Below are positions 1-5,292 of a stretch of DNA of 8,062 nt, one piece after another. Each line of letters opens with the position of its first letter. The stretch's first letter is position 1. A program made the position numbers and the translations under genes. Under the pieces are notes generated by a model. That model worked only from the letters and a program-made list of their open reading frames with translations. It searched no databases and was not told the origin of the DNA. Origin of the DNA: Mycoplasma yeatsii (GTDB lineage Bacteria > Bacillota_I > Bacilli_A > Mycoplasmatales > Mycoplasmataceae); the NCBI RefSeq assembly GCF_030815295.1, contig NZ_JAUSWP010000012.1; one strand, given 5' to 3'.

Positions 1-36
1 AATTAAAATAATTAGAATTCATAAAAAATAATTCAT
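1..36 (-). CDS. 5' end of a divergent gene, cut by the window edge; hydrophobic N-terminus
   Basis: On the minus strand an ATG at 36-34 opens a frame that stays open to the window edge. It gives 12 residues, M-N-Y-F-L-W-I-L-I-I-L-I, with UGA read as Trp. The strongest support is the sequence GGAGGAG at 47-41, a near-perfect Shine-Dalgarno four bases before the ATG. The run of L and I right after the start looks like a transmembrane segment or signal sequence, so a membrane or exported protein is likely. Nothing more can be said about function from 12 residues. It is divergent from prfA, with 54 bp between the two starts. Confidence 0.6.
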
Positions 37-40
37 ATAT

Positions 41-47
41 CTCCTCC
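41..47 (-). promoter_or_regulatory. Strong Shine-Dalgarno (GGAGGAG) of the divergent left-edge gene
   Basis: GGAGGAG on the minus strand sits four bases upstream of the ATG at 36-34. It is the best ribosome binding site in the window and decides the start of the left-edge gene. It shows that this organism does use Shine-Dalgarno initiation, unlike several neighbouring genes whose promoters abut the start codon. Confidence 0.65.
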
Positions 48-77
48 AATTAATTTTATTTAAAATGTAAAAAGTCT

Positions 78-83
78 TATAAT
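78..83 (+). promoter_or_regulatory. -10 box (TATAAT) of prfA-prmC
   Basis: A perfect TATAAT ends 7 nt before the ATG at 91. Transcription would then begin at about 90-91, on or next to the start codon, so the mRNA would be leaderless. No convincing -35 hexamer is visible 17 bp upstream, which is common in mycoplasmas. The same spacing occurs before acpP and the ytpR-type gene. Confidence 0.65.
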
Positions 84-90
84 AATTTTT

Positions 91-1170
91 ATGGAAAAGG
101 CAATGTATAAATCCTTATCAGATATACAAACAACATACAATCAACTATCTGAAAAATTAAATTCTGAAGAAGTAATAAACAACATAAAAGAATACACAAA
201 ATTAAATAAGGAAATAAATAAGATCAAAAATATAGCTGAAACTTTTGAAATGTACAAAAGTTTAGAAAATGATCTTGAAGAAGCAAAAATTTTACTTAAT
301 TCCAAAGATGAGGAAGAAGTTTTATTTGCTAAATCAATAATTGATGAAAATGAGTCTAAATTAGAAAAATTAGAAGAAGAGCTAAAAATTTTAATTTTAC
401 CTAAAGATGAAAACGATGATAAAGACGTTATTATTGAAATTCGTGGAGCTGCTGGAGGAGACGAAGCAAACATTTTTGCTGGCGACTTATTCAAGTTATA
501 TACTAAATATGGAGCAGAATCGAACTTTAGAATTAAAATTATTTCTTCATCACAAGCACCAACTGGTGGATTTTCTCAAATAGTTTTTTCAGTTAAAGGT
601 GAAAATGTTTATTCAAAATTAAAATTTGAATCAGGAGTACATAGAGTTCAAAGAATCCCTGTAACAGAAAGTCAAGGAAGAATTCATACTTCAACTGCAA
701 CAGTCACTGTTATTCCTGAAATTGATGATACAGTAAATATTGATATTAAACCAAATGATTTAAAAATCGATACTTATCGTTCATCTGGTGCCGGAGGTCA
801 ATCTGTTAATACCACTGACTCAGCTGTTAGAATTACTCACTTACCAACTGGAATTGTGGTTTCATCTCAAGATGAAAGAAGCCAAATAGCGAATAGAGAA
901 ACTGCTATGAACGTTTTGCGTTCTAAACTTTATGATATTGAAATGGCAAAAAAACAACAAGAAGAAGCAGGATATAGAAAATTAGCTGGTCAAGGTGACA
1001 GAAGTGAAAAAATAAGAACTTATAATTATCCACAAGATAGAGTCACTGATCACAGAATTGGTTTTTCTACTTCTTTAAAACAAGTTATGGAAGGTAAATT
1101 ACAACCAATAGTAGATGCCTTATTAACTGAAGAACAAAATCAAAAAATAAAAGAAGCTGGATTACTTTAA
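91..1170 (+). CDS. prfA: Peptide chain release factor 1 (RF1)
   Basis: This 359-residue protein has the usual RF1 length. RF1 recognises UAA and UAG in the ribosomal A site and triggers release of the finished protein. An N-terminal helical, charged domain covers about residues 1-105. The codon-recognition region carries the tripeptide P190-V191-T192, the RF1-type PxT motif rather than the RF2-type SPF. The catalytic loop is S231-S-G-A-G-G-Q237, whose GGQ enters the peptidyl-transferase centre; Q237 is the residue expected to be methylated by PrmC. An RF1-only termination system suits an organism that reads UGA as Trp. It ends in TAA, 8 bp before prmC, so the two are probably one operon. The start at 91 is preferred because of the TATAAT spacing. 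A second in-frame ATG at 103 would give 355 residues with a short purine-rich leader and cannot be excluded. Confidence 0.96.
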   Translation: MEKAMYKSLSDIQTTYNQLSEKLNSEEVINNIKEYTKLNKEINKIKNIAETFEMYKSLENDLEEAKILLNSKDEEEVLFAKSIIDENESKLEKLEEELKILILPKDENDDKDVIIEIRGAAGGDEANIFAGDLFKLYTKYGAESNFRIKIISSSQAPTGGFSQIVFSVKGENVYSKLKFESGVHRVQRIPVTESQGRIHTSTATVTVIPEIDDTVNIDIKPNDLKIDTYRSSGAGGQSVNTTDSAVRITHLPTGIVVSSQDERSQIANRETAMNVLRSKLYDIEMAKKQQEEAGYRKLAGQGDRSEKIRTYNYPQDRVTDHRIGFSTSLKQVMEGKLQPIVDALLTEEQNQKIKEAGLL

Positions 1171-1178
1171 TAAAATTT

Positions 1179-1901
1179 ATGCAAAAAAAAGTTGAAATAT
1201 TTTTACATGAAAAAAGAAAATATGGCTTAAAAGAAACAATTAATTCTCGAGAATTAACTTTATTAAAAAAAGGGGTACCAATTCAACATATTATGGGGTA
1301 TGTTGAATTTTTTGATGTCAAAATTAAAGTTAATTCTAATGTTTTAATCCCTCGTTATGAAACCGAAGAAATGGTTGATTTGGTATCGAGAAAAATTAAT
1401 TTACCTTATAGAGCTAAAATTCTAGATCTTTGTACTGGATCAGGTTTTATTGGGCTTGCTTTAAAAAAACACTATAAATCAGCTCAAATTTGATTATCTG
1501 ATATAAGTTATAAAGCTTTAAAAATTGCAAAATTTAATAAAAAGTGAAACTTTAAAAAAAATAAAGATATAAAAATTAAACACTCTGATTTATTTAATAA
1601 ATTTAAGCCAAATAAACAGTTTGATTTGATTATTTCAAATCCTCCATATCTGGATAAAAAAGATTTAACTATTGCAGACAATGTTAAAAAATTTGAACCA
1701 CATTTAGCTTTATATGCAGAAAACCAAGGTTGAAAAATATATGAAAAAATATTAAAAAATTATAAAAAATATTTAAAGCCTCACGGATTTTTAGTGATGG
1801 AAATAAATCCATATCATTTTGATAAATGAAATAAATACAAAAATTGCGAGATCTTATTTGATATAAATAACAAGCCAAGATTTGTAATTTTTCAACAATA
1901 A
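1179..1901 (+). CDS. prmC: Release factor glutamine N5-methyltransferase PrmC/HemK
   Basis: This 240-residue protein is read through four UGA codons as Trp. PrmC methylates the glutamine of the GGQ motif in release factors using S-adenosylmethionine. Visible family marks are P34-I-Q-H-I-M-G40 and L56-I-P-R59 followed by E-T-E (61-63) at the end of the N-terminal domain. The SAM-binding loop is D83-L-C-T-G-S-G89, and the signature is N154-P-P-Y157, which holds the target glutamine. The protein is about 30-40 residues shorter than typical PrmC (near 280), mostly at the N-terminus, as PIQH normally lies near residue 60. The start has no Shine-Dalgarno and lies 8 bp after prfA, so translation is probably coupled to its substrate gene. 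Reading UGA as stop would wrongly break the gene at codon 105. Confidence 0.95.
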
Positions 1902-1914
1902 TTGATTTATTAAA

Positions 1915-1920
1915 TATAAT
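1915..1920 (+). promoter_or_regulatory. -10 box (TATAAT) of acpP
   Basis: A perfect TATAAT ends exactly 7 nt before the acpP ATG at 1928, the same geometry as prfA. It begins 14 bp after the prmC stop codon, so acpP has its own promoter and probably a leaderless transcript. It may also be reached by read-through from prfA-prmC, as I see no terminator between prmC and acpP. Confidence 0.65.
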
Positions 1921-1927
1921 TATTACT

Positions 1928-2149
1928 ATGGAATTACAAGAATTAATCATTAATAAAATTAAAAAATTAACTAAAAAAGATGTACATTTAAATTCAAAAT
2001 TATCAGATTTGAAAATTGATTCTTTATCATTAGCGGAATTAGTGTTCGAAGCAGAGGAAGAATTAAATATAAGAATTGATGATGAAAAAATAGTAAATAT
2101 TGAAACAATTCAAGATATAGTTAATTTAATTTCAGAATACAAAAAATAA
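1928..2149 (+). CDS. acpP: Acyl carrier protein
   Basis: This is a 73-residue acidic helical protein of normal ACP length. The phosphopantetheine attachment site is D31-S32-L33, with S32 as the modified serine. It is followed by the typical helix L-A-E-L-V-F-E-A-E-E-E and the stretch I48-R-I-D-D-E. The holo-protein carries acyl groups on the 4'-phosphopantetheine arm. As family knowledge, most mycoplasmas lack a full fatty-acid synthesis pathway yet keep an ACP, so its job here may be acyl transfer for phospholipid or lipoprotein work rather than chain synthesis; that is inference. No other lipid gene is in the window. It has its own promoter, no Shine-Dalgarno, and its TAA stop lies inside the terminator stem. 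Confidence 0.93.
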   Translation: MELQELIINKIKKLTKKDVHLNSKLSDLKIDSLSLAELVFEAEEELNIRIDDEKIVNIETIQDIVNLISEYKK

Positions 2150-2171
2150 CAAAGGAATTTGTTATTTTTTT
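2141..2171 (+). terminator. Rho-independent terminator of acpP, overlapping its stop codon
   Basis: A 13-bp perfect stem (2141-2153 with 2158-2170) closes a GGAA loop, a GNRA-type tetraloop, and ends in seven T residues. The acpP stop codon at 2147-2149 lies in the left arm. The last T of the tract is also the first base of the TGn element of the tRNA-Trp promoter, so gene end and next promoter are packed with no spare bases. Confidence 0.8.
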
Positions 2172-2179
2172 GTTATAAT
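2171..2179 (+). promoter_or_regulatory. Extended -10 promoter (TGTTATAAT) of tRNA-Trp
   Basis: TGn followed by a perfect TATAAT ends 11 nt before the first tRNA base at 2191. The -35 position would fall inside the acpP terminator hairpin and shows no TTGACA-like hexamer. The extended -10 probably compensates. The predicted start lies 4-5 bases upstream of the mature tRNA 5' end. Confidence 0.65.
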
Positions 2180-2190
2180 TAAAAAACTGT

Positions 2191-2265
2191 AGGAGTGTAG
2201 TTCAACGGTAGAACAACGGGCTTCAACCCCGTGTGTTATGGGTTCGAATCCTGTCACTCCTGCCA
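2191..2265 (+). tRNA. tRNA-Trp with anticodon UCA (reads UGA)
   Basis: The 75-nt gene includes an encoded CCA tail (2263-2265) after a G discriminator base. The acceptor arms AGGAGTG and CACTCCT pair perfectly. The anticodon loop CTTCAAC sits on a CGGG/CCCG stem and gives anticodon UCA at 2224-2226. GGTTCGAATCC forms the T arm. A UCA anticodon reads UGA, and UGG by wobble, as tryptophan. This is the tRNA that makes the UGA-Trp code work, and it agrees with the in-frame UGA codons in six genes of this window. Confidence 0.96.
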
Positions 2266-2278
2266 TTTTTTTATTTTT

Positions 2279-2305
2279 TAAAAAAAGAAAGATTTTTAAT
2301 CTTTC
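2279..2305 (-). terminator. Terminator of the DegV-family gene, between convergent genes
   Basis: The sequence 2287-2305 is an 8-bp perfect inverted repeat (GAAAGATT / AATCTTTC, loop TTT). On the minus strand it is followed by seven T residues (2286-2280). The stem starts at the base directly after the TAG stop of the DegV-family gene. The plus-strand side has T runs straight after the tRNA-Trp CCA, which may end that transcript. Confidence 0.75.
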
Positions 2306-3199
2306 CTACTCGTTAATTAATTTAATTTTTTCTTCAATTATTTCTTTAGTTTGCTTATCGAGGTCAATAACAACAGCAGCATAAGCTTCAGGTCCTGTAT
2401 GAATAGAAATCACAGGTGCAATTAATGTTATATAAGGCTTAAAATTAAAAAGACTTTCAAATTTAGCAACAATGCTTGTTTTTTCTTCTTCGGAAGCATT
2501 GGAATGCAAATAAGCAACAAAAGCATTTGGATTATTTAGCTGTTTAAAAAAATCATATTTATCTTCAATATTTTTTAAAACTGTTTTTTTAAAGTTTCTG
2601 CCAATACCCTCTTTTTTTAGTTGACCATCTTCTCATTTGATTAAAGGCACAATATTTAGCATTTTTGCAATGATAGCTGCCGCAGGAGTTAATCTGCCAC
2701 CTTTAACTAAATATTTATTATATTTTGGAATTAAAGTTAAAGATTTTTTAAATCCGTTCTTTTCTATAAATTGAAGATATTCTTCAAATTTTGAAGGATC
2801 TTTTTTCATTTGATTTTCAAATCAAAATAAATCAAAAGCAATTAATTGAACCACTTCAACTGATTGAATAACTCTTAATTTTGGAAATTCCAAGGCTAAA
2901 TTTTCTAAAGATTGATATGTACCTGATAAAAACTTAGAAATAGGATAAACAAATAATTTGTCATATTCTTTAGATAATTTTTCGAATAATTCAATAGTTT
3001 TACCAATATTAATTGCTGAAGTTTTAACATCAGCTTCTTTAGTGTATTTTTCAAATAAATTCTTTGTGGTTATATCAACACCATCTTCATATTCTACATT
3101 GTCAATCTCAATATGAAGCGGTAAATAATATCAACCTAATTTTTCTGCTTGTTTTTGGGTTAAACCACATGCAGAATCTACAATAATTGCATATTTCAT
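2306..3199 (-). CDS. DegV family fatty-acid-binding protein
   Basis: This 297-residue protein has the normal DegV length and is read through three UGA codons as Trp. Family marks occur in order: V7-D-S9 near the N-terminus (DegV usually has VDST), K59-T-S61, L91-S-G-T-Y-Q-S97 in the lipid-binding region, K166-G-G-R-L170, and I266-H-T-G-P270 near the C-terminus. Family members bind a single fatty acid in a pocket between two alpha/beta domains. In Firmicutes they act with fatty-acid kinase (FakA/FakB) to phosphorylate exogenous fatty acids for phospholipid synthesis, which would suit an organism that takes up host lipids. That role is inferred here, as no FakA-like gene is in view. The usual HTGPGA is HTGPEA here. 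The gene is alone on its strand, divergent from the ytpR-type gene with 38 bp between the starts, and ends in TAG. Confidence 0.93.
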
Positions 3200-3205
3200 A
3201 ACATT

Positions 3206-3218
3206 ATTATATATTATA
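3206..3218 (-). promoter_or_regulatory. Two tandem TATAAT boxes for the DegV-family gene
   Basis: On the minus strand, perfect TATAAT boxes lie at 3218-3213 and 3211-3206. The nearer ends 6 nt before the ATG and predicts a leaderless mRNA. The farther would give a leader of about six bases. No Shine-Dalgarno is present. Confidence 0.55.
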
Positions 3219-3224
3219 AATGTG

Positions 3225-3230
3225 TATAAT
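3225..3230 (+). promoter_or_regulatory. -10 box (TATAAT) of ytpR-tyrS
   Basis: A perfect TATAAT ends exactly 7 nt before the ATG at 3238. It lies back to back with the DegV-family -10 boxes in a 38-bp divergent gap, so the two polymerases would compete or be co-regulated. No Shine-Dalgarno precedes the start, so a leaderless mRNA is predicted. Confidence 0.6.
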
Positions 3231-3237
3231 TAACATT

Positions 3238-3855
3238 ATGATTTACTTTGATTTAAGAGAAAAATTTAATGATACTTACATAATATATGTAGATAGTTCA
3301 GTTAAACCAATTAACAAGCTAGCACAAAACAATTTTGTAATTTGATTTGATAATGAGAAACAAATCAAATGCTTTAATTATTTCGGAAAATTGAATTTTA
3401 ATAACAATTATGGTTTAGTTGATACATTGATAGAAGCAAAATTAAAAGAAGAATTATTAGCAATTGATCCAGAATTTAAATTTAACAAGGTTTTAAATTT
3501 TGCCTTGGGGAAAATAGAAAAAAGATCACAACATCCAAAAAGTGAAAAATTAGCAATATTACAAGTTGATTTTGGAGATTTTAAAAAACAAATTATTACA
3601 AATACCTCTTATACTACTGAAGGTAAATATTTCCCTTTTATTTTAAATGGTTCAATAAATTCTCAAGGATTAGAAATCACTGAAGGCGAAATAATGAATG
3701 AAAAAAGTCAAGGGATGTTGGCAAGTTTAAAATCCTTTGGGTTCAGAATAGCAACAGATGAAGAAAATCAAAATTTTTTTGATTACTTAAACAAAAATTA
3801 TCAAAAATATTTTGGTTTAGAAATTTTAGACAAAGTTCAAACTACTTATAAATAG
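3238..3855 (+). CDS. ytpR: YtpR-type tRNA-binding domain protein
   Basis: This 205-residue protein contains one UGA-Trp codon at residue 36. The N-terminal part, about residues 1-83, resembles the small domain found in YtpR proteins. From about 84 to 180 comes an OB-fold tRNA-binding domain of the type seen in the PheRS beta N-terminus and EMAPII/Trbp111: G91-K-I-E, H99-P-K-S-E-K-L-A-I-L-Q-V110, then I119-I-T-N (usually IVCGAPN), and later the stretch N154-E-K-S-Q-G-M160-L before the end of the domain. Such proteins bind tRNA outside a synthetase; the exact role of YtpR is not settled. The gene lies 7 bp before tyrS in the same direction and ends in TAG, so the two are likely co-transcribed. 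The start at 3238 is chosen for the TATAAT spacing and because it completes the N-domain. A downstream TTG start would cut off 51 residues. Confidence 0.85.
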
Positions 3856-3862
3856 GTGTATT

Positions 3863-5098
3863 ATGACAATAATAGAAGAATTAAAAGAACGTGGAATATT
3901 AAAACAAATTAGCAATGAAGAAAAATTATTAAATTTGAATCCAAATCAGACCGGAATTTATGTTGGGTTTGATCCGACTGCAAAAAGTTTGCATCTTGGG
4001 AATTATATTTTGATGATTAATTTAAAAAGATTTCAAAAGTATGGTTATAAAACTTATGCTCTTGTGGGTGGAGCCACTGGAATGATAGGAGATCCATCAT
4101 TTAGAGATTCTGAAAGAGTATTATTAGATTTAAATACAGTTATAGATAATAAAAATCGGATTAAAAATCAATTAAGCAAAATGAATTTTGAAGTAGTTGA
4201 TAATTATGATTTTTATGTGAATATGAATGTTCTAGATTTTTTAAGGGACGCAGGAAAATTAATTAATGTAGCTTCAATGTTAAGCAAAGATTCAGTAACT
4301 AAAAGAATTGAAAGAGGTTTATCATTTACTGAATTTACTTATCAAGTCATTCAAGGTTATGATTTTTTAACTCTTTACAAAAATAATAATGTTTGCGTTC
4401 AAATGGGCGGAAGCGATCAATGAGGGAATATTGTAGCCGGTTTAGATATGATTGATAAAGTTTATGCTAATAAACATAATGCAGTAGGATTAACTTTAGA
4501 TTTATTAACAGATGAAAATGGCAATAAAATAGGTAAATCAACAGGTGGAGGTTCATTGTGATTGGACAAAGAACTTTCATCTCCATATAATATGTATCAA
4601 TATTTATTAAATCAACCAGATTCAATTGTTAAAAAATTATTAATGTGACTAACATTTTTAGATGTTTCAAAAATTAATTCAATTATTGAAGAACATCTAC
4701 AAAACCCAAAAGAACATTTGGCTCAAAAAACATTAGCTAGTGAAGTAATTAAAGATATTTTTGGTATTGAAGAGGTCAAAAAAGCAGAATGAATTACATC
4801 AATTCTTTTTAATAAAAATTTTGATTTTAATAAATTAAATATTAGTGAAATAGAAGAAATTAGTAATTATTTGCCTATATGTGAAATTTCTGAAAATGAG
4901 AATATTATTAATAAATTAATCGAAAATAAATTTATTTTGTCAAAAAGAGAAGCAAGAGAATTTATTCAAACCAATGCTTTAAAAATTGATAATGAATTAG
5001 TTGGCGAAGAAACACTTTATTGTCCACAACAATTTGAAGGAAAATACGCAATTTTTAAAAAAGGCAAGAAACAAACCATAATTTTGAAAACTAAATAA
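3863..5098 (+). CDS. tyrS: Tyrosyl-tRNA synthetase
   Basis: This 411-residue class I synthetase is read through four UGA-Trp codons; the first, Trp187 in GGSDQWGN, is itself a TyrRS hallmark. It joins tyrosine to tRNA-Tyr in two ATP-driven steps in the cytoplasm. The nucleotide-binding signature is G35-F-D-P-T followed by H44-L-G-N47 (the HIGH motif). The KMSKS loop appears as K222-I-G-K-S226, followed by T-G-G-G. An S4-like RNA-binding domain fills about residues 350-395, with S-K-R-E-A-R-E-F. The start is 7 bp after the ytpR-type gene; a weak AGGTG overlaps the upstream stop codon. No T-box leader is present, as expected in Mollicutes. tRNA-Thr follows 19 bp after the TAA stop. Confidence 0.97.
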
Positions 5099-5114
5099 CT
5101 CGTTAAAACGAGTT
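5097..5114 (+). other. Small hairpin between tyrS and tRNA-Thr
   Basis: AACTCGT at 5097-5103 pairs with ACGAGTT at 5108-5114 around a TAAA loop. It begins in the last two bases of the tyrS stop codon and ends 3 bp before tRNA-Thr. Only three T residues follow, so it is a poor terminator. It may protect or mark the processing point of a tyrS-tRNA-Thr transcript. No -10 box is seen in the 19-bp gap, which favours co-transcription. Confidence 0.4.
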
Positions 5115-5117
5115 TAT

Positions 5118-5191
5118 GCTGAATTCGCTTAGTGGTAAAGCAACTGACTCGTAATCAGTCGCCACGAGTTCGATTCTCGTATTCAGCACCA
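5118..5191 (+). tRNA. tRNA-Thr with anticodon CGU (reads ACG)
   Basis: The 74-nt gene includes an encoded CCA (5189-5191). The acceptor arms GCTGAAT and ATTCAGC pair perfectly. The anticodon stem ACTGA/TCAGT holds the loop CTCGTAA, giving CGU at 5150-5152. The T-loop region GTTCGATTC is present. It reads the threonine codon ACG. The last ten bases, from 5182, are part of the 48-bp duplication made by the insertion sequence, but the left copy leaves the tRNA complete. Confidence 0.95.
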
Positions 5192-5229
5192 TATGAAAAC
5201 TTGATTAAAAAATCAAGTTTTCTTTTTTT
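5182..5229 (+). repeat. Left copy of the 48-bp target-site duplication
   Basis: These 48 bases are identical to 7072-7119 and directly flank the insertion sequence. The copy holds the last ten bases of tRNA-Thr (including CCA) and the whole terminator hairpin with its T tract. The bases outside the match (A at 5181, G at 7071) differ. Long and variable target duplications are a known mark of IS1634. Confidence 0.95.
5195..5229 (+). terminator. Terminator of tRNA-Thr (left copy)
   Basis: A perfect 12-bp stem (5195-5206 with 5211-5222) closes an AAAA loop and is followed by seven T residues. It begins three bases after the tRNA-Thr CCA and ends exactly at the first base of the insertion sequence. 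It stops tyrS/tRNA-Thr transcription from running into the element antisense to the transposase. Confidence 0.88.
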
Positions 5230-5247
5230 CCTGCGTTTCCCACTTGC
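5230..5247 (+). repeat. Left terminal inverted repeat of the IS
   Basis: CCTGCGTTTCCCACTTGC pairs with the right end (CCTGCATTTCCCACTTGC on the opposite strand), 17 of 18 bases. The match stops at the next two bases. This defines the outer edge of the element and the site the transposase would bind and cut. Confidence 0.92.
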
Positions 5248-5262
5248 TAGTATAAAAAGGAA

Positions 5263-5292
5263 AATATCCGTTTTAGCGGATATTGCTTTTTT
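5263..5292. terminator. Two-way terminator inside the left end of the IS
   Basis: An 8-bp stem AATATCCG/CGGATATT (5263-5270 with 5277-5284) has a six-base loop. Reading plus, GC and then six T residues follow. Reading minus, it comes nine bases after the transposase TAA and is followed by T-rich sequence (TTCCTTTTT). It can end the transposase mRNA and also block plus-strand read-through from tRNA-Thr into the element. Confidence 0.7.

Noticed and set aside
141..494. Minus-strand open frame of 117 codons.
   Set aside because: It is wholly inside prfA on the other strand and has low-complexity S/F/L content typical of antisense to AAA/GAA-rich coding sequence.
1179..1901. prmC, tyrS, the DegV-family gene, the transposase and the LtrA-like gene look like broken genes or pseudogenes under the standard code.
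   Set aside because: All breaks are UGA. Reading UGA as Trp gives single uninterrupted frames with family motifs on both sides of each break, and the window holds tRNA-Trp(UCA).
1684..1950. Minus-strand open frame of 88 codons.
   Set aside because: It overlaps the prmC 3' half and the acpP start, has no ribosome site or family motif, and is a shadow frame.
3391..3855. TTG start at 3391 for the tRNA-binding protein.
   Set aside because: The frame continues upstream through one UGA-Trp to an ATG at 3238 with a perfect -10 box, and the added residues look like the YtpR N-terminal part.
3841..3865. T-box or other leader control before tyrS.
   Set aside because: Only 7 bp separate ytpR and tyrS, so no room exists for such a leader.
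5099..5230. Attachment site for an integrative element at the tRNA-Thr 3' end.
   Set aside because: The direct repeats include the tRNA tail, but the element has terminal inverted repeats and a DDE transposase, no integrase, and the repeat runs through the terminator, so this is an IS target duplication.
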